A stretch of DNA of 43,326 nt, from contig JAYTTN010000746.1 of assembly GCA_043745295.1 (NCBI GenBank), forward strand, positions 1-43,326. The letters are read 5' to 3'. The translations under genes were made by a program, and so were the position numbers. Below the pieces are notes generated by a model, which worked only from the letters and a program-made list of their open reading frames with translations, ran no database searches and was not told where the DNA came from. Every line of letters starts with the position of its first letter. Positions within the stretch are counted from its first letter, which is position 1. Of the stretch, positions 16,069 through 22,350 are shown piece by piece. The DNA comes from JALHQU01 sp043745295 (GTDB lineage: Bacteria > Planctomycetota > Planctomycetia > Gemmatales > Gemmataceae).

Positions 16069-16920
16069 ATGCCGAAGAAAGACAGCACGGATGGCGAGCG
16101 CCTCTGCACGTATGTGAAGAAGCACGTCGTCGATGATGCGGGCTGGTCCGACGTTCCGGTGCTGCTCGTCGGCACCGGCCGCGATGCCGAGTGGACAGAG
16201 TTCTTCCGCGAGGTGGTCGCGACCCAACTCGTTGGGCGATTGGTGGCCGCCGGTGTCACTCTCGCCGGTGGGTTGAGCCGGCGCGAGGCGACCGGTGACG
16301 TGGTCTTCGGGCAGCGGCTCAAAGCGGCGATCCAGGAGACGACACGGGACGGGATTGGCGACCGGAAAGTGCGGGAGAAGGTGTTCGAGTTGACGCGGAA
16401 GGCGGTCTTGGCCAGCTACGGTGATGTGACGGTGGCGGACGAGAAGGCCCTGCGAGACGAAGCGACTCGTCCGCCCCGGTGCTACTTGTGCAACCGAGTC
16501 CTCCTCATGCTCCGGGGGGCGGATTTGGAATCGCTCGACGAGGACGACCGCGAGCTGGCCGTCGAATACGAACACGTGTGGCCGCGGTCCTACGGCGGGA
16601 ACACCGACGCGGACAACCTCGCGCTGGCGTGCCACGGGTGCAACCGGCGCAAGAACCAGTACGCGAACTGGGCGATGGTCGATATCCAATCGCTGGTCTT
16701 CGGCCTCGCGCCGAGCGACGGTACCTTAGAGCGAGTCGAAGGCTGGCGGCGGTTCGCCCTGACTTCGCGGCTCGCCCACGCGCTCGCGGATCGGGAGTCG
16801 CTGACCCTCAAACAGGCCTTCGTCCGGTTGACACCGCGCGTCGCCTCGCGGCCGAAGGTCCGGCGCGTTCACGACGCGGCCGACTTCTTCAACCTGACCC
16901 TTCACGAGGACGACGATTAA
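16069..16920 (+). CDS. HNH endonuclease
   Basis: A 283-residue soluble protein. The N-terminal half (about 1-135) is a helical domain of unknown type. Residues 138-200 are an HNH module with C138-x-x-C141, E168-H169 in 'VEYEHVWPRSYGG', D182-N183-L and C188-H-G-C191-N. These give a treble-clef zinc site and the catalytic His169. The C-terminal part (about 205-283) is basic and helical and may bind DNA. The stop overlaps the next start (TAATG), so the nuclease and the following DGQHR protein are translationally coupled and probably work together. The likely role is cleaving DNA according to its modification state (inference). I use ATG at 16069; a GTG two codons upstream is possible. Confidence 0.85.
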   Translation: MPKKDSTDGERLCTYVKKHVVDDAGWSDVPVLLVGTGRDAEWTEFFREVVATQLVGRLVAAGVTLAGGLSRREATGDVVFGQRLKAAIQETTRDGIGDRKVREKVFELTRKAVLASYGDVTVADEKALRDEATRPPRCYLCNRVLLMLRGADLESLDEDDRELAVEYEHVWPRSYGGNTDADNLALACHGCNRRKNQYANWAMVDIQSLVFGLAPSDGTLERVEGWRRFALTSRLAHALADRESLTLKQAFVRLTPRVASRPKVRRVHDAADFFNLTLHEDDD

Positions 16921-18059
16921 TGCCCATTTCATTCACCTACAACTGCCTTGCCGCCCGGCAGCGGGAAGGGGCCGAAGTGCCGGAATTCTGCCTGTTCTTC
17001 GCACCGGCGGGCGACGTGCTGGCGTGGGCGGCGGTGGATCGCATCCAGGAAGCGGGTCCGGGGTTCCAACGGCTCAGCAACCCGAGCCGGGTGCGCGGCG
17101 TGAAGCGGTTCTTCGAACAGGACGCGCGGAACACCATTCCGACGGCGGTCGTCGTCACGCTCCGGGTTCCACCCGAAGCCCTGACCACGGCCGGCGCGGG
17201 TGCGGCGGCCACGCTCACCCTACAACTTCCCGACGCCGCCACGGAGATGGACAAGCCCGGCCTCGTCATTGACGGGCAACACCGACTGGCGGGCACGAAC
17301 GCATTCTCGCCGAGTGCACTCCTGCCCGTGGTCGGCCTACTGAACCCGAGCGATTTGGAAGCGGCGTTCCAGTTCCTCGTCATCAACAACAAGTCGGCCA
17401 AGGTGCCGCCAGACCACATCCGTCGGCTGGCGCTCAACTTCAACCGGGACGGGCTGGAGTTGCGGCTCCACACGGCACGGCTGTCACTGAAGAAGAACTA
17501 CGCCCTTGTCGGGCGGGCCGACGAGGAGGACGGAAGCCCGTTCCGAGGGCTGGTCCGGTGGCCGACCCCCACCGCCCAGGACCGGCCAGTCGTCCCGGCC
17601 GCCATCGAGTCCGCCCTGCAATACATCGAGGGCCAAGACCTTCAGCCGCTCAAGGACGACACCGACGCGCTTCTCGAGTTCTTCTACGCGGTCTGGAACG
17701 CGGTGCGGGAACACTGGGTCGCGGTCTGGAACACCCCGGAGTCCCATTTGCTCTCGAAGGTCGGCATCGTCTGCCAAACTCAGTACCTGACGGACTCCCT
17801 CGCCAAACTGTACGAGTTCGGCGAGGTAAACCTTGCCGACCCGGAGCAGGTCGCCACGAAGGTCCGGGTATTGCTGGGAAACCAGAACCCCGATTTCTGG
17901 ACGAGCCGGTGGAAGGACGGCAGTTTGGACACGGCGACGGGGCGGCAGTTGGTGGTCGATGACCTCACCCGCGTCGCGCGGAACCGCAGGGCCGGGTTGT
18001 CGTGGTTCGAGGAGTTGGTGACGGTGAACCGCCCGGAGGCGGTCGCGGCCGACTTCTGA
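16920..18059 (+). CDS. DGQHR-domain (DndB/ParB-fold) protein coupled to the HNH nuclease
   Basis: A 379-residue protein. The signature V-I-D118-G-Q-H-R122 sits in a ParB/DndB-like fold. It is followed by the second family motif 'FQFLVINNKSAKVPPDHIRRL' at about 150-170, comparable to the F-x-x-I-N-x-T/K-x-K-P motif of DndB. N-terminal strands (about 1-110) and a helical C-terminal half (from about 200) complete the domain. DGQHR proteins include DndB, the regulator of phosphorothioate modification, and DpdB, the partner of DpdA. The ATG overlaps the stop of the HNH gene. Its stop is only 6 bases from the stop of the convergent dpdA-like gene. A role as the DNA- or modification-sensing partner of the HNH nuclease is inferred from coupling. 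Confidence 0.82.
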   Translation: MPISFTYNCLAARQREGAEVPEFCLFFAPAGDVLAWAAVDRIQEAGPGFQRLSNPSRVRGVKRFFEQDARNTIPTAVVVTLRVPPEALTTAGAGAAATLTLQLPDAATEMDKPGLVIDGQHRLAGTNAFSPSALLPVVGLLNPSDLEAAFQFLVINNKSAKVPPDHIRRLALNFNRDGLELRLHTARLSLKKNYALVGRADEEDGSPFRGLVRWPTPTAQDRPVVPAAIESALQYIEGQDLQPLKDDTDALLEFFYAVWNAVREHWVAVWNTPESHLLSKVGIVCQTQYLTDSLAKLYEFGEVNLADPEQVATKVRVLLGNQNPDFWTSRWKDGSLDTATGRQLVVDDLTRVARNRRAGLSWFEELVTVNRPEAVAADF

Positions 18060-18065
18060 AACCGC

Positions 18066-19316
18066 TCACGACTCGCCGCGAACTTTCGCCAGCGACCGCC
18101 GCAACCCCTGATACGTCACCCACAGGTTGTGGAAGCCGCGGCGGCGGTTCCGCTCGGCCCCGCGGAACAGCACGACGTGGACGCCGACGGCCGCGCAGAC
18201 GGCGCACCCGCACGACTCCCACGGGCGGTCGGCGAGCGTCTCCCGGTACCGCGCGGCGTTCAGCAACTTCGCGTCGAACGGCCGCTCGTAGGCCAGCACC
18301 GCCGCGTGCGCGTCGTCCAGGGAAACGGCGCGATCCGCGTACCCCAGCACGGCCGTCCACGCGGCGTCTTCGAGTCGCAGCGCGTCGGTCTGGGTCAGCT
18401 TGCCGGCGGCGATCAGTTGCCGCAGCTCCCGCGTCACCTTCGGGTCGGCGATGCGGATGCGGACGGCGGTGTACGTCCGGTCGGGCGCGTAGTAGTTGTC
18501 GCGGTCGTCCTTGAACGCCTGCGTCAGCGGCGACGTGCTGTCGATGCTGGCCACGCCGAAGGCGCGGAACTCGGCGACGTGGTCGGTGCGGTTCAGGCCG
18601 AGCAGGTGCAGTTGCGTCTCCGGGTGCCGCACCTCGGCGACGCCGGCCAGGACGGCCAGCACCTCGGCCGACTTGAGCGGCACCATCCCGCCGAGGGCGA
18701 TCCGCCGGTAGCCCATCTTCTGGAGGTCGGCCACGCACGCCGCGTAGGACTTCGGGCTCCACCCCTGGGCCGCCCCGACCGGCTCGAACCGCGACCCGCC
18801 GGAGCGGACCTTCTTCAGGAACTCGGCCGCGAGCGTCAGCGTGATCGTCTGCCGTCGCGTCCAGTCGTCGGGGACCGTTTTCGCCGCCGCGTCGTACCCC
18901 AGAACCACGTGATCGACGGACACGCCCCAGTCCACCCGGCAGGCGTCGTAGTACGCGATCACCCCGTCCACGCTGAACGGCGGTTCGTCCTCGGCCCGGT
19001 AAGAGAACGCCCCGCAGTCGCCCATGAATAGGAGCGGCCGGTCGCCGCCGCGGAAGAACTCGCGGGCGCCGACGCGGAACAGCCGCTGCTGCTCGGACAG
19101 CTTGTACTTCGCGTCCCGGAACCGGCCGTCGGCGTCCGACCCCTTCCCCTGGATGATGGCGCGGGACAGCAGGATGCCGTCGTAGGGCGCGGGGTCGAGC
19201 ACCTCGTGCGCGTACCGGCCGTCGTGCTGGCCGACGCCCCGCGGCGGGTCGTGCTTGCGGGCGAACGGGTAGTCCGGATCGACCAGCTCGTGCGCGTCGG
19301 GGAAGAAGAACTTCAT
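18066..19316 (-). CDS. dpdA: DpdA-like DNA 7-deazaguanine transglycosylase (TGT homologue)
   Basis: A 416-residue protein. It shows the tRNA-guanine transglycosylase plan in the DNA-acting DpdA form. 'FMGDCGAFSY' (D100) corresponds to the substrate-binding Asp of the TGT DSGGFQ motif. 'ALGGMVPLKSAEVL' (208-220) is the GG loop, and 'HLLGLNR' is the strand before the active site. 'GVASIDSTSP' places the nucleophile-equivalent Asp at D259. A TGT-type zinc site C369-x-C371-x-x-C374...H396 follows, with 'FHNLWVTYQGL'. Known DpdA exchanges guanine in DNA for preQ0. The start is fixed by an ATGA overlap with the DpdB-like stop codon. All expected catalytic and zinc residues are present, so it should be active. 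A tRNA-acting TGT is less likely because the usual tRNA-TGT motifs (DSGGFQ, FDCVLPTR) are replaced by the DpdA forms. Confidence 0.87.
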   Translation of the reverse strand: MKFFFPDAHELVDPDYPFARKHDPPRGVGQHDGRYAHEVLDPAPYDGILLSRAIIQGKGSDADGRFRDAKYKLSEQQRLFRVGAREFFRGGDRPLLFMGDCGAFSYRAEDEPPFSVDGVIAYYDACRVDWGVSVDHVVLGYDAAAKTVPDDWTRRQTITLTLAAEFLKKVRSGGSRFEPVGAAQGWSPKSYAACVADLQKMGYRRIALGGMVPLKSAEVLAVLAGVAEVRHPETQLHLLGLNRTDHVAEFRAFGVASIDSTSPLTQAFKDDRDNYYAPDRTYTAVRIRIADPKVTRELRQLIAAGKLTQTDALRLEDAAWTAVLGYADRAVSLDDAHAAVLAYERPFDAKLLNAARYRETLADRPWESCGCAVCAAVGVHVVLFRGAERNRRRGFHNLWVTYQGLRRSLAKVRGES

Positions 19317-20437
19317 CCGTTCGCCCCCTTCGCTTCCAGGTACGCGCGGAGCAGGTGGTTGGAGAGCGCGCGGATGTGCCGGGGGGTGTTCTGCACCTCG
19401 TCCCACGGCAGGCCGTTCAGCCCGTCCCACTCGCCGGCGGTCCACCGGCAGACGGGGGCGACCAGCCGCAGCTCTCGCTCGAGCGCGGCGGGCGTGCGCG
19501 GGTGGACGCCGGCGACGATGCGGTCCATCAACTTGCCGACCGCGCGGAGGCCGGCCCCGTGCATCAGCCGGCTCTTCGTCGGCGGCTTCCCCCACGCCTC
19601 CGGGAACACCGCCCGCACCGCCGACCAGTACGCCACCAGCAGCCCGCAGATGCCGTCCGCGTCCGTCTCGCCGGTGGCCAGGTTGCGGTACGGGAACAGG
19701 CACCCGGACGCCGAGGTCAGGCTGTCCTCGATCATCTTCACCACCGACGCATCGGCGACGACGGCCGTCTTCTTGGCGGTGTCCGACGAGCGGCGGATGA
19801 GCTGGAAAAATGGCGACCGCTCGGTGCGGTTCAGCCACTCGCAGATGGCCGCCGGCACCTTCCGCGCGGCGAGGCGGGCGGGCAACGACGTGGACACCTC
19901 GGGCAGCAGCTCGGTGATGAGGCCGGCCGGCAGCGGGCGGGTGTTGTTGATGCGGAGGAACTGGTCCCGCTGCAACTCCACCTCGTCGGCGACGAACCCG
20001 TTTACCGGCACCGGGAAGTCCGTCCGCCGGCACTCGGACAGGGCGAGCGCCCGCTGCTGCCCGTCCACGATCCACGCCGGCTTCGCCCCGCCGGCCTTCG
20101 GCACGGGGATTTCCAGCGTGCCGGCCGTCGCCAGCCCGTCGTTCGCCTCCGGCCCGCGACTGCTCGTGAAGGCGACCCGTGCGGTCATCGCCAGGATGAT
20201 CGGGTTCGGGAACAGCACCTTGTCGCCGTTCAGATATCGAACGATGTCCTGGACGTGTCGCTTCACCTCCGGCCGCTGGTAGCCGATCAACTGGCCGGCG
20301 TCGTCGCGGGACACCCGCGAGATGTCGGCGATCGCCATCAACTCCTCCCCGGTCAGGCTGAACACGTACAGCGGGTGGTCGGCGTCCTGCTCCAGGCGCA
20401 GCGCCCGGCGGCGGAGGACGGTCTTCGCGGGCGGCAC
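19313..20437 (-). CDS. dpdB: DpdB-like DGQ(H/Q)R ParB-fold protein
   Basis: A 374-residue protein. 'LYVFSLTGEELMAIADISRV' (23-42) and 'IGYQRPEVKRHVQDIVRYL' (51-69) are the opening DGQHR-domain helices. The signature is I-V-D125-G-Q-Q-R129, with Gln replacing the usual His. 'QFLRINNTRPLPAGLITELLP' (159-179) is the second conserved motif. DpdB proteins have a DndB/ParB-like fold and are required with DpdA for preQ0 insertion into DNA (established for the Salmonella system). The GTG start at 20437 is chosen because GGAGG lies 8 bases upstream and only 2 bases separate it from the stop of the upstream gene; an upstream extension would run through that gene. The stop overlaps the dpdA start by 4 bases. 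Confidence 0.83.
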   Translation of the reverse strand: MPPAKTVLRRRALRLEQDADHPLYVFSLTGEELMAIADISRVSRDDAGQLIGYQRPEVKRHVQDIVRYLNGDKVLFPNPIILAMTARVAFTSSRGPEANDGLATAGTLEIPVPKAGGAKPAWIVDGQQRALALSECRRTDFPVPVNGFVADEVELQRDQFLRINNTRPLPAGLITELLPEVSTSLPARLAARKVPAAICEWLNRTERSPFFQLIRRSSDTAKKTAVVADASVVKMIEDSLTSASGCLFPYRNLATGETDADGICGLLVAYWSAVRAVFPEAWGKPPTKSRLMHGAGLRAVGKLMDRIVAGVHPRTPAALERELRLVAPVCRWTAGEWDGLNGLPWDEVQNTPRHIRALSNHLLRAYLEAKGANG

Positions 20438-20439
20438 GG

Positions 20440-21384
20440 TTACGCCTCCAGGGCGACGCGGTGGAGGCGGGCGAACCGCTTGCTCTCGCAGGCGAGGCCG
20501 CGCCGGCGAAGCGTCCGGAGCAGGGCCGTCGCGGACGGTCGGTGGTCTGCGGTAAACTGGCGGCGGATGAACCCGACGACTTCCTCGTCGTCCACGCCCC
20601 GGCGGACGACGGCCTCGCGCTCCGGCAGCCCGGCCTGCCATTCGGCCATCCGGTCTCGCGCGGCGGCAAACGTCCACTCGGCCGGCGGGTTCGCCAGGAG
20701 ATGACCGGCCAGCCGCGCGTTCAGCGACACGAGCGCGCCGCCGACGAGGGGTTGCAAACCGGCGTCGGCCGGCAGCAGACACGCGGCGAGCGGGTGGCTC
20801 CGATTTGCCCCGGCGCAGAGGACGGCCACGCGGCCAGGCGCGCGGCCATTCGCGGCGAGCAAGTCCGGCGTCATGGCCCGCAGGTACGGGACGGAAACCG
20901 CGACGAGGACGAACGCGCCTTCCGCCGCCAGCTCGGCGACCCGCCGGGGTTGCCCCGGAACCGGCCCTTCCCAACGGGCGAGGGCGTCCCACCACTCGGA
21001 CGGCGCAGTGGGCGACGACTTCACCGCGGGCGGCACGACCGAATCCGGGTCGCCAAGTTGGAACGTCGCCGAGTACGAGCGGATCGGGGCGTCGAATGGG
21101 ATCAGACCGTAACCGGCGGACGCCACCCAGGCGCGATCCGCGTTCTTGCCGGCGGTGCGGGCCGCTGCCCAGTGCCCGCCGGCATACAGGTCCGTCGCCG
21201 GAACCGCCTCGGCGTCGAACTCGCTCAACTGACGAAGCCAGCACTCGGCCCGTGTGGGAATTCCGCTTACGGGGACGGACCGCAGGCGAAGGGCGGCGGC
21301 GACCGGCTGTCGCTTCGACTTCGCGCACGTCACGACGAGATGAACGGTGGGAGCGTCGAACAGTTTCGCAGTGGGGCGGCGCAT
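20440..21384 (-). CDS. YaaA/DUF328-like protein, candidate DpdC
   Basis: A 314-residue protein, first gene of the operon. Residues 15-24 'VHLVVTCAKSK', 66-72 'LYAGGHW', 87-94 'VASAGYGL' and 101-108 'IRSYSATF' follow the YaaA/DUF328-like pattern of a C/S-K-S-K loop, LYxGxxW and a SAxYGL strand. In the known Dpd cluster, DpdC carries a DUF328 domain and is needed to convert preQ0-DNA to the amido form. Position directly ahead of dpdB-dpdA (2-base gap) supports the same role, but sequence identity with DpdC cannot be judged here. The C-terminal region (about 225-314) is helical and could be a DNA-binding or family-specific extension. Alternative: another YaaA-fold protein with a different reaction. 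Confidence 0.55.
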   Translation of the reverse strand: MRRPTAKLFDAPTVHLVVTCAKSKRQPVAAALRLRSVPVSGIPTRAECWLRQLSEFDAEAVPATDLYAGGHWAAARTAGKNADRAWVASAGYGLIPFDAPIRSYSATFQLGDPDSVVPPAVKSSPTAPSEWWDALARWEGPVPGQPRRVAELAAEGAFVLVAVSVPYLRAMTPDLLAANGRAPGRVAVLCAGANRSHPLAACLLPADAGLQPLVGGALVSLNARLAGHLLANPPAEWTFAAARDRMAEWQAGLPEREAVVRRGVDDEEVVGFIRRQFTADHRPSATALLRTLRRRGLACESKRFARLHRVALEA

Positions 21385-21419
21385 GGAAACTGCCGGCGGA
21401 AGCCACGGGGCATGGCAGT

Positions 21420-21448
21420 AGTTTCCGCGATGTGGCTCGGCCGGTCAA
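21420..21448 (-). promoter_or_regulatory. Candidate promoter of the dpdC-dpdB-dpdA operon
   Basis: On the minus strand TTGACC (complement of 21443-21448) is followed after 17 bases by GAAACT (complement of 21420-21425), about 35 bases before the first start codon. The -10 match is weak. Confidence 0.3.
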
Positions 21449-21562
21449 TCGGCGACCGGGGAAGGACGGGTGTGGTGCTGCCGGGCGGGACCGCGCAACC
21501 GGAACCATGAATGGACGGCGTTTCCACCAGGGATGGCTTGCGAACGAAGTGTGCCCGAGTTG

Positions 21563-21641
21563 GAATCGGACGAAAACCATCTGGAAGTTGAAAAACGCCG
21601 ATATGGACGTTATAATTTCTTTAACAACGTCGAATCGGACG
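21563..21641 (+). repeat. 10-base direct repeat flanking the sigma-factor promoter
   Basis: GAATCGGACG occurs at 21563-21572 and again at 21632-21641, on either side of the -35/-10 pair. It may be a binding site for an activator or for autoregulation. Confidence 0.5.
21588..21616 (+). promoter_or_regulatory. Near-consensus sigma-70 promoter
   Basis: TTGAAA (21588-21593), a 17-base spacer and the perfect TATAAT (21611-21616) form the best promoter in the window, in an AT-rich stretch unlike its neighbours. It should give a leader of about 70 bases to the sigma-factor gene. A small hairpin (AATCGC/GCGATT, 21644-21659) lies in that leader. Confidence 0.8.
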
Positions 21642-21692
21642 TAAATCGCTTATGCGATTCACTCAGATTGACATCCGCGACCCAGGCGAGTC

Positions 21693-22289
21693 ATGCCAAG
21701 CAACTTCGGCCTCACTGGATTCGACCCAGCCTATTCGGCCTCGCTCAAGAGGTTCCCTCCGTTGAGTGAACAAGCCGAGCGGGATCTTCACCCGCATCTT
21801 AGCGACGTAGGGTGCCGCAATCAACTCGTTCAAGGGACGCTGCGACTGGCGGTCAAGATCGCTTGGCGATTCGTCGGGCGGGGGATCGAGTTCGATGACC
21901 TGATCGGCGAGGCGAATTTGGCTCTCGTCCTCGCCAGCCGGAAGTTCGACCCGGCGAAGGGTACGCGGTTCGGAACGTTCGCCACCACGTCCATTCGCGG
22001 ACATCTCCTGAACCTGTTCCGAGGCAAGCGACTTCCGGTCGGCGGCGAGGTTGCCGACGCGAGTGGGGTCGAGGATCGGGGATCGGACGCGGAAGTGCGG
22101 GAAGAAGTGGGAATGCTGCTGACGAAGTTGTCCGACCGCGACCGGGCGGTGTTGGTCGCCCGCCTCGCGGACGGCGAGACCTACCAAGCCATCGCCGACC
22201 GCCTCGACATGAGCGTCGAGGGCGTGCGGAAAATCGAAAAGCGGGCGATGGCGGCAGCCAAAGCTGCCGCCGCCGGGCGGACGAAGTGA
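21693..22289 (+). CDS. Sigma-70 family RNA polymerase sigma factor
   Basis: A 198-residue protein. Region 2 spans about 45-115: 'CRNQLVQGTLRLAVKIAWRF', 'FDDLIGEANLALVLASRKFDP' and 'RFGTFATTSIRGHLLNLF', the core-binding and -10-recognition helices. Region 4 spans about 140-185: 'LSDRDRAVLVARLADGETYQ' and 'AIADRLDMSVEGVRKIEKRAM', a helix-turn-helix for -35 recognition. Only a short linker lies between them, so region 3 is missing. Region 2 looks more like primary or group-3 factors (R-N-x-L-V, DLIGEAN, KFDP) than typical ECF factors. It is driven by a near-consensus promoter and followed by a hairpin, then the DGQGR protein gene. The likely role is transcription of the linked island genes or stress-induced genes (inference). 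Confidence 0.87.
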   Translation: MPSNFGLTGFDPAYSASLKRFPPLSEQAERDLHPHLSDVGCRNQLVQGTLRLAVKIAWRFVGRGIEFDDLIGEANLALVLASRKFDPAKGTRFGTFATTSIRGHLLNLFRGKRLPVGGEVADASGVEDRGSDAEVREEVGMLLTKLSDRDRAVLVARLADGETYQAIADRLDMSVEGVRKIEKRAMAAAKAAAAGRTK

Positions 22290-22300
22290 ACATCGGAACC

Positions 22301-22329
22301 AACCCCGGCCGACACCCGGCCGGGGTTTC
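22301..22329 (+). terminator. Hairpin between the sigma-factor and DGQGR genes
   Basis: A perfect 10-base stem (22301-22310 with 22318-22327), a 7-base loop and a short T tract lie 12 bases after the sigma stop. It may be a partial terminator that sets the ratio of the two products, since the next gene starts only 24 bases later. Confidence 0.6.
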
Positions 22330-22350
22330 ACCTTCAACGAGGACACGGAC

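Noticed and set aside
15586..16689. Minus-strand frame overlapping the HNH gene
   Set aside because: No domain pattern; the plus-strand HNH motifs are convincing.
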